Assembly (NCBI GenBank): GCA_003551365.1
Contig: PUMM01000147.1
Location: 1-45,124, forward strand
Reading direction: 5' to 3'
Source of the DNA: Clostridia bacterium
GTDB taxonomy: Bacteria > Bacillota > Sulfobacillia > SLMV01
DNA: 45,124 nt
Shown here: positions 1-8,873 of the stretch, in pieces
Position numbering within the stretch: position 1 is the first letter of the stretch
How the letters are laid out: the number at the start of each line of letters is the position of its first letter
The notes under the pieces: generated by a model
Seen by the model: the letters and a program-made list of their open reading frames with translations, nothing else
Database searches by the model: none
What the model was told of the DNA's origin: nothing
Translations under genes and position numbers: made by a program

Positions 1-329
1 CAGTAGCAGGCCGAGCTGGCCGCCTTGACCGATCCCATGCGCAGAAAACGGATCCCGTCTAAGGTGGTTGCGTAATCATCGAGCACATCGTCCACATCCG
101 GATTGAGCGTAAACATGCCGCTGTCACCGCCCACGCGCTCCTCGATCAGTGTTTCCAGCTCTATGAGCGGCCGGACCGGCTCCTCTATGCCCAGCATGGC
201 AGCACGATTGGCATCGGGGTCGGCATCAATGGCATATACTTCGTATCCTTGTTCCGCAAAGGTGCGGGCGAGGCTGGCCGAGAGCGTGGTCTTGCCAGTT
301 CCGCCCTTGCCGGAGATGGCGATTTTCAT
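1..329 (-). CDS. cooC: CooC-family Ni-insertion ATPase, N-terminal part
   Basis: The gene runs off the left window edge; about 109 codons are visible. The protein opens with the deviant Walker A motif GKGGTGKTT of the MinD/CooC P-loop family and continues with IDADPDANRAAMLG (the switch/Walker A' region). The last visible residues, SSACYC-like, fall where CooC carries its nickel-binding CxC. Family role: ATP-driven delivery of nickel to the CO dehydrogenase C-cluster in the cytoplasm. The start is ATG at 329; an in-frame ATG at 341 is possible but sits too close to the purine-rich stretch to be well served. It lies divergent to cooS, which fits a maturation role. A second, different CooC-type gene lies at 6462, so two Ni ATPases serve this locus. 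Function is inferred from family and context. Confidence 0.88.
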   Translation of the reverse strand, partial: MKIAISGKGGTGKTTLSASLARTFAEQGYEVYAIDADPDANRAAMLGIEEPVRPLIELETLIEERVGGDSGMFTLNPDVDDVLDDYATTLDGIRFLRMGSVKAASSACY

Positions 330-722
330 TGTGCGTCTCATCCCTTTCCCGTTAGGTTGATCTGCAGACTGATTGTATCGCTTCCCGGTCAAAAATTGCA
401 CGCTGCAGCGGAGGTTTCCCCGCGGAAATCCCCGCCGAATGCGCTCGACGGGCAGGAGTGTGGCGGGATGGGGGGCGAATCCCCCCTCAACCGGAAACGT
501 GACCGATATGATATAGTAATAGTGAACACTTGTTCGGGCACGAACATGGTTATATTAGTTGTGCATGACATATAAGAACAGTACGATGCATCGATATCCG
601 TATAAGTGAAGCTGTAGCTGGCTCGAAAGTCAGCAAATGAAGAAGGAATTTGAGATGAAACGTATAAACGTATAAAGTTAGGAGCAGGACGGCGATAGCT
701 TTTGAAATGAGGAGGCCCGCAT
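330..722. promoter_or_regulatory. divergent cooC/cooS control region
   Basis: About 390 bases without a credible gene lie between cooC and cooS. The half nearer cooS (about 500-690) is clearly more A/T-rich than the coding DNA around it. It holds a set of GAACA/TGTTC half-sites (524-546, listed separately), a perfect palindrome CGATGCATCG at 584-593, and a tandem CGTATAAA repeat at 661-676 just before the cooS Shine-Dalgarno. A candidate cooS promoter is TTGTTC at 530-535 with TATATT or TATTAG at 551-558; spacing is imperfect, so this is weak. Nearer cooC there is an inverted repeat TTTCC-n4-GGAAA at 415-428. AGGAGG at 710-715 sets the cooS start. Confidence 0.5.
524..546. promoter_or_regulatory. 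putative operator: three GAACA/TGTTC half-sites
   Basis: The stretch contains GAACA (524-528), TGTTCG (531-536) and CGAACA (541-546). The last two form a perfect 6-bp inverted repeat around GGCA, and the first two form a second inverted repeat around CT. The central half-site overlaps the best candidate -35 (TTGTTC, 530-535) for cooS. This is the arrangement expected for a dimeric regulator acting on the acs operon, on cooC, or on both. The regulator is unknown; no regulator gene adjoins it in this window. Confidence 0.45.
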
Positions 723-2720
723 ATGCCTAAGTCGAATGATCGTAAGACGACGGACAAGTCGCGAGATCTTGCGACGCAGCACATGATCGATGCAGCGGCG
801 GAAAAGGATTTGAGCCTGGCGTGGGACAGACACGCTGCGCAGTCGCCGCCGTGCCCATTTGGCAGCGCAGGAATGTGCTGCAGTATTTGTGCTATGGGCC
901 CGTGCGGCATCATGAAGGAGGGGAAGAGGGATCGCGGCGTTTGTGGCGCCACCGCAGACACCGTGGTATCCCGCAACTTCGCCCGCATGATAGCCGCCGG
1001 GGCTGCAGCGCACTCGGATCACGGTCGCGAAGTGGCGCAGATGTTCATCCGCACCGCGCGCGGAGAGGTTCCGGGTTACGAGATAAAGGATGAGGAAAAA
1101 CTGCGCCGCGTGGCCGAACTGTTCGAGATAGAAACCGACGATCGCGACAAGAATGAGATAGCGGAGGACGTGGGGAAGGCTGCGCTCGCCCAGTTCGGAC
1201 AGCAGTCCGGAGAACTGGCCTTCATCAAGCGCGCGCCGGAAAAGAGAGTGCAGTTGTGGCGCGAAATGGGTATAGTGCCCCGCGGAGTGGATCGCGAGGT
1301 GGTGGAGATTCTGCACCGCACCCACATGGGTGTGGACCAGGACTACCGCAACATCATGCTGCAGGGTGCGAGAGCATCCCTGGCAGACGGATGGGGCGGC
1401 TCCATGATAGCCACCGAGCTGCAGGACATCATGTTTGAGACGCCCGGACATCCGTGGCCCGATGCCGACCGCATACCGTCGCGGGCCAAGCTGAATCTGG
1501 GCGTGCTGGCGGAAGACCAGGTCAACATAGTCGTACACGGACACGAACCACTCCTTTCCGAGATGGTCGTTGTCGCCTCCCGGGATCCGGAGCTGCTGGA
1601 ACTGGCAGAGGAGGCCGGCGCATCCGGAATCAACGTGTCCGGTATCTGCTGTACGGCCAACGAGATTCTGGTGCGGCACGGAGTGCCGGTTGCCGGTAAC
1701 TTCCTGCAGCAGGAGTTGGCCATAGCCACAGGCGCGGTCGAAATGATGCTGGTGGACGTGCAGTGTATCATGCAGTCGCTGCCGCGCGTGGCGGAGGATT
1801 TCCACACGGAGGTCGTCACCACTACCGAAAAGGCCCGCATACAGGGCGCCACCCCGGCAGAGTTCGATGAGAATGCTCCGCTGGAGTCAGCCCGGGAGCT
1901 GGTGCGCCGCGCCATCGAGAATTATCCTCGTCGGCAGGGCGTCGACATACCCGACATAACCTCCGAGGCCGTCACCGGCTTTTCCCATGAATACATCACC
2001 TACATGCTGGGCGGCAGTTTCCGCGGTTCCTATGCACCGCTCAACAGCAATATTATCGATGGCCGCATCCGCGGAGTGGCCGGGGTCGTCGGCTGCAACA
2101 ACCCCGCAGTCAAGCACGACGAGACGCACGTGGCTCTGGTGGAGGAACTGATAGCCAACGACGTGCTGGTCGTGCAGACGGGCTGCGCCGCCATCGCCTG
2201 TGCCAAGGCCGATCTGCTGCGTCCCGAAGCTGCGATGGAAAAGGCCGGGGATGGTCTGCGCGAGGTGTGTGAGACCGTGGGCATACCACCGGTGCTGCAT
2301 GCCGGTTCCTGCGTGGACAACAGCCGCGTCCTCATCGCCCTGTCCGAGATGGTGAACATCGGACAGCGAGAGGCGAGGTTGTCCCTCGGGGACGATATCA
2401 GTGACCTGCCGGTTGCCGGTGCCGCTCCCGAATGGATGAGCGAGAAGGCCATCGCCATAGGTCAGTACTTCGTCACCTCAGGCGTATTCACGGTGTTCGG
2501 CGTTAACTTCCCGACCACTGGAAGCGAGGAGTTCACCGAGTTCCTGTTTGAGGATTACAAGGACATTCTAGGCGGCAGCTGGGCCTTTGAGGAGTCGCCC
2601 GAGGATATGGCCGCCCGCATGATCGACCACATCGATGAGAAACGCAAGGCCCTGGGTATCGACCGGGCGCGCGAGCGGATTCTCTTCGATATGGAGATGC
2701 GGAGAAAGATCGATACGTGA
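723..2720 (+). CDS. cooS: Carbon monoxide dehydrogenase catalytic subunit (CooS/AcsA)
   Basis: Ni-Fe CO dehydrogenase, 665 residues, reversible CO2/CO interconversion; here the partner of AcsB in acetyl-CoA synthase. All metal ligands can be aligned from memory with Carboxydothermus CODH-II: D-cluster C44 and C52; B-cluster C53, C56, C61, C74; C-cluster H274, C310 (in GICC), C348, C458 (GCNNP), C488 and C530 (HAGSC). The spacing of the N-terminal cysteines is almost identical to the family. The start is ATG 723 with AGGAGG at 710-715. It is the first gene of the acs operon, 43 bases before acsB, so it is the ACS-associated rather than a respiratory CODH. Cytoplasmic, no signal peptide. Nothing is truncated. 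Confidence 0.97.
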   Translation: MPKSNDRKTTDKSRDLATQHMIDAAAEKDLSLAWDRHAAQSPPCPFGSAGMCCSICAMGPCGIMKEGKRDRGVCGATADTVVSRNFARMIAAGAAAHSDHGREVAQMFIRTARGEVPGYEIKDEEKLRRVAELFEIETDDRDKNEIAEDVGKAALAQFGQQSGELAFIKRAPEKRVQLWREMGIVPRGVDREVVEILHRTHMGVDQDYRNIMLQGARASLADGWGGSMIATELQDIMFETPGHPWPDADRIPSRAKLNLGVLAEDQVNIVVHGHEPLLSEMVVVASRDPELLELAEEAGASGINVSGICCTANEILVRHGVPVAGNFLQQELAIATGAVEMMLVDVQCIMQSLPRVAEDFHTEVVTTTEKARIQGATPAEFDENAPLESARELVRRAIENYPRRQGVDIPDITSEAVTGFSHEYITYMLGGSFRGSYAPLNSNIIDGRIRGVAGVVGCNNPAVKHDETHVALVEELIANDVLVVQTGCAAIACAKADLLRPEAAMEKAGDGLREVCETVGIPPVLHAGSCVDNSRVLIALSEMVNIGQREARLSLGDDISDLPVAGAAPEWMSEKAIAIGQYFVTSGVFTVFGVNFPTTGSEEFTEFLFEDYKDILGGSWAFEESPEDMAARMIDHIDEKRKALGIDRARERILFDMEMRRKIDT

Positions 2721-2763
2721 TGATGCTTCGAGTTGATCGAGTTAACGATAGGGAGGTAGGACC

Positions 2764-4998
2764 ATGTCGAAACTGATCGCCTCAGCGGCCATCAGGGGTG
2801 CTCACGAAGCCAGAAGAAATGCCAAACAGCGGTACGAGGAGGCACTCGAGGAATACGGCGAGGATCAGGTCGTCGAGCTTCCCAATACCGCGTATTTCCT
2901 GCCGGTATTTTACGCCATGACGGGGCAGGAAGTGGAAACAGTTGGGGACATGCGCAAGATCCTGGACCGGGTTGATCAGCTCCTGCCGCCGGAACCGGAT
3001 CAGGACCTGTGGGTCCCCTATCTGGGCCACACCCTCGATGCGGGAATGGCCACGTTGTTCTGTGATGAGGTCGTGGAGAGCCTGAAATATCTGGAGGATC
3101 CTCTCCCGTATCGCACGGAAGAGGACTGTCCGATGGAGGGGGATGACTTCTGGCTCGGCGCCGCGGACGATATCGTATTCCGTAAGCGGGGCCTGGAGTT
3201 CGTCGACGGTACCGCCCCCGGGTTTGCTGCCATCGTCGGATCCGCACCCACCAACGAAATCGCCGTAGAAATCGCCCGCGAGCTGCAGGAGAAGAACCTG
3301 TACGTGTTTTTGATCGGGGAGTCGGACGGGGTCAGCATCGCCGAGCAGCTGCGCGAGGAGGGCGTCCAGATGGGATGGGATACCCGCCTGGTCCCCTTCG
3401 GCAAGGAGAGTAGCTCTGCGGTATTCGCCCTCGGATTTGCCGCCCGCGTGGCCATGGCCTTCGGTGGCGTCAAACCGGGTGATTACAGCCGCATACTGAA
3501 CTACAACAAGAATCGCACCTTCGCGTTCGTGATGGCTCTCGGCGAGGTGCGGGATGAGGAGTACGCGCGGGCCGCCGGGGCCATTAACTTTGGCTTCCCG
3601 GCCATTGCCGATACCGACATTCCCGAGATCCTGCCCACGGGTGTCTGCACGTACGAGCACGTGGTGTCCATGCCGAAGCAGACCGAGAAGGAGAAGATCT
3701 ACGAGGAAATCGTCTCCCGCGCCATTGAGGTCCGGGGACTCAAGGTGGAAGTCAGTGAAGTGCCGGTTCCGGTCTCCTACGGACCGGCCTTCGAGGGTGA
3801 GATCATCCGCAAAGACGACCTGCAGGCGGAATTCGGAGGACAGCGTACGCCGGCCTTTGAGTACCTCCGCATGCGGGAACGCTCCGATGAGGTCACCGAC
3901 GGGGAAGTGGAGCTGATCGGACCGGACATCGACGACCTGGAACCCGGTTCCCGTTTACCTCTCGGCATACTCGTCGAAGTCTACGGGCGGGACATGCAGG
4001 AGGACTTCGAACCGGTCCTCGAGCGAATGATCCACACGTACATCAACCAGGCCTCCGGTGCCTGGCACCAGGGTCAGCGGGATATCAACTGGATGCGCAT
4101 CTCCAAGGATGGTTTCGAAGAGGGGCTGCGCGTCAAGCACTTTGGAGATATTCTGCACGCCCGCCTGCACCAGGATTACGGCGCGGTGGCGGACAAGATC
4201 CAGGTCAAGTTGTTCACAGAGGAGGAGAAGGTGAAAGAGTGGCGCGAGGAGGCGCGCGAGGCCTATCACGCCCGTGACGAGCGCATCCTCGGCATGACTG
4301 ACGAATCGGTCGACACCTTCTACTCCTGCATCCTCTGTCAGAGTTTCGCCCCCGATCATGTCTGCATCATCACTCCAGAGCGTTCCGGGCTATGCGGGGG
4401 ATACTCCTGGTTGGATGCCAAGGCCAACTACCAGATCATCCCCACCGGTCCGAACCAGCCGGTCGAAAAGGGCGAAACCCTGGACGATACCCTGGGTCAG
4501 TGGAGGGGCGTCAACGAGTACCTCGCCGAGGCTTCGCGCGGCAATCTGGAAAGGTTCAGCGCCTACTCCATGATCCACGATCCCATGACGTCGTGCGGCT
4601 GCTTCGAGTGCATCTCCGTGATGCTCCCGCAGACCAATGGCATCATGATCGTGCCGCGGGAATACTCCGAGATGACTCCCTGCGGAATGCGCTTTTCCAC
4701 GCTGGCCGGTCAGATCGGCGGAGGAGTGCAGACGCCCGGATTCGTCGGCCACTCGAAGATGTACATCAGCAGCGACAAGTTCATCAGCGCCGATGGAGGT
4801 TACGAGCGAATCGTCTGGATGCCCAAGATGCTCAAAGATGAGGTGCGCGAACGGCTGAACGAGCGCGCCGCCCAGGATGGCCACGACGACTTCGTCAGCA
4901 TGATTGCTGACGAGGACGTCGGAGAAACGGAGGCGGAAGTCCTGGAGTTCATGCAGGAAGTCGGGCATCCGGCGCTGGAGAAGGATCCAATGATGTAA
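2764..4998 (+). CDS. acsB: Acetyl-CoA synthase, CO dehydrogenase/ACS alpha-type subunit (AcsB)
   Basis: Joins CO (from CooS), a methyl group (from the corrinoid protein) and CoA to acetyl-CoA, or runs in reverse. 744 residues, full bacterial length including the N-terminal CooS-binding domain. The A-cluster is intact: C522, C525, C534, C544 for the cubane, and C611-G612-C613 for the distal nickel. The intervals (3, 9, 10, 67, 2) equal those of the Moorella enzyme (506/509/518/528/595/597). The start ATG 2764 follows GGGAGGT. The C-terminus is strongly acidic. The next gene, acsC, lies 82 bases on, after a strong hairpin (5008-5038), so its level may be set separately. Confidence 0.97.
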   Translation: MSKLIASAAIRGAHEARRNAKQRYEEALEEYGEDQVVELPNTAYFLPVFYAMTGQEVETVGDMRKILDRVDQLLPPEPDQDLWVPYLGHTLDAGMATLFCDEVVESLKYLEDPLPYRTEEDCPMEGDDFWLGAADDIVFRKRGLEFVDGTAPGFAAIVGSAPTNEIAVEIARELQEKNLYVFLIGESDGVSIAEQLREEGVQMGWDTRLVPFGKESSSAVFALGFAARVAMAFGGVKPGDYSRILNYNKNRTFAFVMALGEVRDEEYARAAGAINFGFPAIADTDIPEILPTGVCTYEHVVSMPKQTEKEKIYEEIVSRAIEVRGLKVEVSEVPVPVSYGPAFEGEIIRKDDLQAEFGGQRTPAFEYLRMRERSDEVTDGEVELIGPDIDDLEPGSRLPLGILVEVYGRDMQEDFEPVLERMIHTYINQASGAWHQGQRDINWMRISKDGFEEGLRVKHFGDILHARLHQDYGAVADKIQVKLFTEEEKVKEWREEAREAYHARDERILGMTDESVDTFYSCILCQSFAPDHVCIITPERSGLCGGYSWLDAKANYQIIPTGPNQPVEKGETLDDTLGQWRGVNEYLAEASRGNLERFSAYSMIHDPMTSCGCFECISVMLPQTNGIMIVPREYSEMTPCGMRFSTLAGQIGGGVQTPGFVGHSKMYISSDKFISADGGYERIVWMPKMLKDEVRERLNERAAQDGHDDFVSMIADEDVGETEAEVLEFMQEVGHPALEKDPMM

Positions 4999-5007
4999 TT
5001 GCGTAAA

Positions 5008-5038
5008 GCGCGGGCCCGCCACATACGCGGGCCCGCGC
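5008..5038 (+). promoter_or_regulatory. perfect 12-bp RNA hairpin between acsB and acsC
   Basis: Bases 5008-5019 and 5027-5038 are perfect reverse complements, nearly all G/C, with a 7-base loop. No T-tract follows, so it is not a classical intrinsic terminator. Position inside an operon suggests an mRNA-stabilising or partial-termination element that separates cooS-acsB from the corrinoid-protein genes. That role is inference; the stem itself is directly visible. Confidence 0.6.
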
Positions 5039-5080
5039 GGCGCACCGCAGTAATTACCAGACAGTGCGGAGGGATCACAG

Positions 5081-6421
5081 ATGGCATTGACAGCAATGGA
5101 GATCTACGCTCTGCTGCCGCAGACCAACTGCGGGGAATGCGGAACGCCCACCTGCCTGGCGTTCGCCATGCAGCTGGCCAACAAACAGGCCAGCCTGGAC
5201 GACTGTCCGGACGCCTCCGATGAGGCGCGCCAGACGCTGGCCGCGGCGGCCGAACCCCCGATATCGCTGGTTGAAATAGGCAGCGGAGATCGCAAGATGA
5301 AGATCGGCAATGAAACGGTCATGTTCAGGCACGAGGAGACCTTCCACCACCCGTGCGGGCTGTGCGTGTGCATTCCGGATGATGCAGAAGATGCAGAAGA
5401 ACGCATTGAAAAGGCGGGCGAGTTATGGTTTGAGCGGATCGGCGATATGATCGGGGCAGAGCTGGTGGCCATTGAGGATACCAGCGGTGACGCCGATCGC
5501 TTTGCCGGGCTGGTTGCCGCGGTGCTGGAGCAGGGAACGCAGGTTCCCGTCCTGATGTCAGAGGATCCCGGACTGGTCCGCAGCACCTTCGAGACCGTCG
5601 AGAACCTGGCCGATGCACGCCCTCTGGTGTACGGGGCGAACGAGGATAACTGGTCCGATATGGCGGAGGTTGCCGCGGAGTTTGATGTTCCCCTGGGTGT
5701 CAGGGCCGAGGGACTGGATGCTCTCGCCGAGCTTACGCCGCAGATAAAGGACAAGGGAGTGGAGCAGATGGTGTTGGATCCGGGCGGCGAGGATGCGCTC
5801 GAGACCATGCAGATGCTGACACAGATCCGGCGCCAGGCCCTGGAGAACAACTTCCGCCCCCTGGGGTATCCCACGATTGCCTTTGCGCGCAGTGATGATC
5901 CCCGCAAGGCGGCCGTGGATGCCAGCACATATGTCTCCAAGTACGCCGGCGTGGTAGTGATCGAGGGAGAGGAACCCTGGCAGATTCTGCCGCTGGCGAC
6001 GCTGCGTCAGAACCTGTACACCGACCCGCGGGTACCGCCGGCCGTCGAGGCCAAACTGTACGAGATTGGCGAACCGACAGAGGATTCCCCGGTTATCCTC
6101 ACCACCAACTTTGCACTGACCTACTTTACGGTGGTGAATGAGATAGAGGCCAGTCGCGTCTCAGCCTGGGTGGTGGTCGTGGATACAGAGGGACAGTCAG
6201 TGCTGACGGCATACTCCTCTGAGAACCTGAACGCGGAGATTGCGGCGGAGGCGATCAAGGAAGTGGGTCTGGAGGACCTGGTGAATCACCGCGAAGTCAT
6301 CATTCCGGGATACGTCGCAGTGATGAGCGGTGCGTTGGAAGAGGAGAGCGGTTGGAGCGTGACCGTGGGGCCGCGTGAGGCCACCGCCATCCCCACGTAT
6401 CTGCGCCGCAAGGCTTCTTGA
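5081..6421 (+). CDS. acsC: Corrinoid iron-sulfur protein large subunit (AcsC)
   Basis: Gamma subunit of the corrinoid/FeS protein that carries the methyl group from methyl-THF (via AcsE) to AcsB. 446 residues. The N-terminal 4Fe-4S module has C17, C20, C25 and C42 in the typical CGECGTPTC arrangement, followed by the TIM-barrel and a C-terminal cobamide-binding region (the last stretch, about residues 320-446, includes TTNFALTYFTV and VIIPGYVAVMSG). The start ATG 5081 has GGAGGG eight bases upstream. It works as a heterodimer with AcsD (7909). The genes between the two subunits (Ni ATPase, DUF166) separate what is often a closer pair. Confidence 0.96.
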   Translation: MALTAMEIYALLPQTNCGECGTPTCLAFAMQLANKQASLDDCPDASDEARQTLAAAAEPPISLVEIGSGDRKMKIGNETVMFRHEETFHHPCGLCVCIPDDAEDAEERIEKAGELWFERIGDMIGAELVAIEDTSGDADRFAGLVAAVLEQGTQVPVLMSEDPGLVRSTFETVENLADARPLVYGANEDNWSDMAEVAAEFDVPLGVRAEGLDALAELTPQIKDKGVEQMVLDPGGEDALETMQMLTQIRRQALENNFRPLGYPTIAFARSDDPRKAAVDASTYVSKYAGVVVIEGEEPWQILPLATLRQNLYTDPRVPPAVEAKLYEIGEPTEDSPVILTTNFALTYFTVVNEIEASRVSAWVVVVDTEGQSVLTAYSSENLNAEIAAEAIKEVGLEDLVNHREVIIPGYVAVMSGALEEESGWSVTVGPREATAIPTYLRRKAS

Positions 6422-6461
6422 AAGAGATCTGCACCGGAGCGATGACGAGGGGTGATTATCT

Positions 6462-7217
6462 GTGGGGGAAACAATAGCCGTTGCCGGAAAGGGCGGCACC
6501 GGAAAGACCACGGTGGCCAGCCTGATCGTAAGCAAACTTCTGGCCGACGGTCTGTCGCCCATCCTCGCCGTTGATGCCGACCCCAATGTCAACCTGAACG
6601 AGTGGCTGGGGGTCGAAATAGTCAACACACTGGGTGATCTGCAGGCCGATATGCTGAAAAACCGCGACAGTATCCCGGCCGGGATGGACAAACGTCGTTA
6701 TCTGCAGTACTACCTGCAGACCTGTCTGTCCGAGGAATCCGGATTTGATCTGGTGGCCATGGGCCGATCAGAGGGCCCCGGCTGCTACTGTTACGTGAAT
6801 GACATCCTCCGCGATTTCCTCGAAGAGCTCACTCCCAACTACCGGTACGTGGTGGTGGATAACGAGGCAGGGATGGAACACATGTCCCGGCGCACGGCGC
6901 GGGATGTGCAGAAATTGTTCATCGTCAGCGACGGCAGTCCGATAGGGATACGGGCCGCCAAGCGCATCAATGAACTACGCGAGTCGCTGGAGATAAATGT
7001 GGAGGAGGCCTACCTCCTGCTCAACCGGGCGACGGACGAGATTGCCGCCGCACTCGAGGACGAGATTGCCGACAGCGGGCTGGAACTGCTTGCGACCATT
7101 CCCATGGATGCCAATCTCACGGAATTCAGTCTGCAGCGCCGACCGCTTCTGGAGCTGGAGGATGATTCTCCCGCCAAGGCGGCAGTGAACAGTGCGCTGG
7201 AGAGGGTCATGGTATGA
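6462..7217 (+). CDS. acsF: AcsF/CooC-type nickel-insertion ATPase
   Basis: 251-residue MinD-like ATPase. The N-terminus shows GKGGTGKTT (deviant Walker A) and VDADPNVNLNEWLG; the CxC motif GPGCYCYVND near residues 105-114 is the dimer-bridging nickel site of CooC/AcsF. VVVDNEAGMEHMSRR is the family's Walker B/switch II region. It would load nickel into AcsB or CooS with ATP hydrolysis. The start is GTG at 6462 with GAGGGG nine bases upstream. The 3' end overlaps the DUF166 gene by ATGA. Together with the divergent cooC at the left edge it makes two paralogues; this one, inside the operon, is the more likely ACS-specific factor, but that division of labour is inference. Confidence 0.92.
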   Translation: MGETIAVAGKGGTGKTTVASLIVSKLLADGLSPILAVDADPNVNLNEWLGVEIVNTLGDLQADMLKNRDSIPAGMDKRRYLQYYLQTCLSEESGFDLVAMGRSEGPGCYCYVNDILRDFLEELTPNYRYVVVDNEAGMEHMSRRTARDVQKLFIVSDGSPIGIRAAKRINELRESLEINVEEAYLLLNRATDEIAAALEDEIADSGLELLATIPMDANLTEFSLQRRPLLELEDDSPAKAAVNSALERVMV

Positions 7218-7912
7218 GACTGACGGTTATTTACGGGGAGGGCGCCACCTGGAGTGAACAGATCGTGCGCCATCTGCGCGCGGAAGCGCCGGATGCATGG
7301 CAGATGCAGCTGCAGCCGGCCCCGGAGGGACTGCCGGTGATAGTCGAGGAGCCGGCGCGGCACATTCCGGCAGAAATGCCGCACGGCGACCTGCTGCTGG
7401 TGCTGGCGGAAAATACGCCGGTCGCCCAGCTGGTACCCGAGCTGGCCGAGGCCGCTGATGCGTCTGAGGTCATCGTCCCGGTTGACGACGAGGCGGTTTT
7501 GCCCCTGGGGCTGCAGAAGCAGATTCGGAACAGCCTGCAGTCGGCAGATGCCGAGGTCGTCTTCCCTACGCCGTTCTGTAGTCTGACAGAACATCACGGG
7601 CGCGGCCCGCATATCAGAGAGTTTGCCGGGAGGTTTGGCCAACCGCGGCTCGCGGCCGTGTCGGATGAAAATGAACAGATCAGAGAGTTCAGCGTCCTGC
7701 GGTGTGCCCCCTGTGGGAATACCGCCCACGTGGCCCGGCAGGTGCGTGGTCTCGACCCCGCGAAGGCAGAGGAACGAGGCCCACTGGTGCACCAGTTTTA
7801 CCCCTGTCTGGCCTCGCACGATTTGATCTATCAGTCCGCCCTCATTACCAGGGGTGCCCTGCGGGCGGCAATTCGACGTCATAATAGCGAAATGAAGGAG
7901 GGACGGACGTGA
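7214..7912 (+). CDS. DUF166 family protein of the acs operon
   Basis: 232 residues; I recognise the DUF166 signature in the second half: VLRCAPCGNTAHVARQ (about residues 160-175) and the later FYPCLASHD. The paired cysteines CAPC and the PCLAS cysteine suggest a metal or Fe-S site. DUF166 is known mainly from methanogens and acetogens and has no settled function, though older annotations liken it to thymidylate synthase. It is translationally coupled at both ends (ATGA with acsF, GTGA with acsD), so it is made with the corrinoid-protein machinery; a role in assembly or methyl transfer of that system is inference only. Confidence 0.75.
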   Translation: MRLTVIYGEGATWSEQIVRHLRAEAPDAWQMQLQPAPEGLPVIVEEPARHIPAEMPHGDLLLVLAENTPVAQLVPELAEAADASEVIVPVDDEAVLPLGLQKQIRNSLQSADAEVVFPTPFCSLTEHHGRGPHIREFAGRFGQPRLAAVSDENEQIREFSVLRCAPCGNTAHVARQVRGLDPAKAEERGPLVHQFYPCLASHDLIYQSALITRGALRAAIRRHNSEMKEGRT

Positions 7913-8856
7913 GTGTGACCCCAGTGAAGAAGAAATGGAGTCATCAGATAAAGGAAGTCACCATAGGTGCGGAGGACGAGGCGATTACGGTTGGAGGCGA
8001 AACAACGCTTCCATTTTTGCACGACGAAGGAGAGATGCCCAACCCGCCCCGCATAGCCCTTGATGTGTTTGACGCGGTTCCCGATACCTGGACCGAGGAT
8101 CTGATCGAGGCATGTGGCGACGAGATCCACGACCCGGTGGAGTGGGCGCAGAAGGGCGTCGAGGAGTGGGGAGTGGAGATGATCTCCTTCAACCTGACGC
8201 AGCACGCCCGGGAGGAAGATCCGGTATCGCCGGAGGCGTGTGGCGAGCTGGCGGAAAAGATCGCCGATACGGTCGGCGTTCCCATGCTGGTGTGGGGCGC
8301 GGGAGAGGATGAGCCCGATAGAAAGGTCTATCCCGTAGTCAGCCAGGCTCTGGCCGGACGCCGCTGTTTGATGGGCAGCGCCTCGGAGGATAGCTATAAG
8401 ACCCTCACCGCCACCTGTATTGCAGACGGGCACAACATCATCGGAGAATCTCCCATCGACATCAACATATGCAAGCAGGTAAATATCCTGGTCACGGATA
8501 TGGGAATGCCGGAAGACCGCATCGTCATATTCCCGACCAACGGGGCGCTGGGCTACGGTCTGGAGTACGCTTACTCCATTCTGGAGCGCACCCGGGTGGC
8601 TGCCCTCGGCGGCGACCGAATGATGGCCATGCCCGTAGTCATTCGCGCCGGCACCGAATCGCAGCGGGCCAAAGAGGTCAAGGCTCCGCAGGATGAGTTC
8701 CCCGCATGGGGTTCCCGGGGCGATAGGGGCATAGTCTGGGAGGCGACCACCGCCACCTCTTACCTGCAGGCCGGGGCGGACATTGTGACCATGAATCACC
8801 CGGAGGCCATCCGGCTGATTCGCGAGTACATCGATACCTTCATGAATAATGAGTGA
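7909..8856 (+). CDS. acsD: Corrinoid iron-sulfur protein small subunit (AcsD)
   Basis: Delta subunit of the corrinoid/FeS protein, 315 residues, TIM-barrel fold that caps the cobamide of AcsC. Typical family stretches are IALDVFDAVPDTW near residue 47, MISFNLTQHA near 92, VLVTDMGMPEDRIVIFPTNGALGYG near 187-210 (only part of which is quoted here as the landmark) and GSRGDRGIVWEATTA near 267. The start is GTG 7909 with AAGGAGGG at 7895-7902. The GTG overlaps the upstream stop, so translation is coupled. It is followed after 17 bases by acsE. Confidence 0.95.
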   Translation: MSVTPVKKKWSHQIKEVTIGAEDEAITVGGETTLPFLHDEGEMPNPPRIALDVFDAVPDTWTEDLIEACGDEIHDPVEWAQKGVEEWGVEMISFNLTQHAREEDPVSPEACGELAEKIADTVGVPMLVWGAGEDEPDRKVYPVVSQALAGRRCLMGSASEDSYKTLTATCIADGHNIIGESPIDINICKQVNILVTDMGMPEDRIVIFPTNGALGYGLEYAYSILERTRVAALGGDRMMAMPVVIRAGTESQRAKEVKAPQDEFPAWGSRGDRGIVWEATTATSYLQAGADIVTMNHPEAIRLIREYIDTFMNNE

Positions 8857-8873
8857 TGAAAGGGAGGTCCCCC

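Noticed and set aside
678-1805. A minus-strand frame opposite cooS
   Set aside because: Antisense to an intact CooS with all metal ligands; no ribosome site and no recognisable domain.
2310-2720. Suspicion that CooS lacks a final C-cluster cysteine, since there is no Cys after residue 530
   Set aside because: Aligning with CODH-II from memory, the HAGSC cysteine is itself the last ligand (Cys526 equivalent), so the set is complete.
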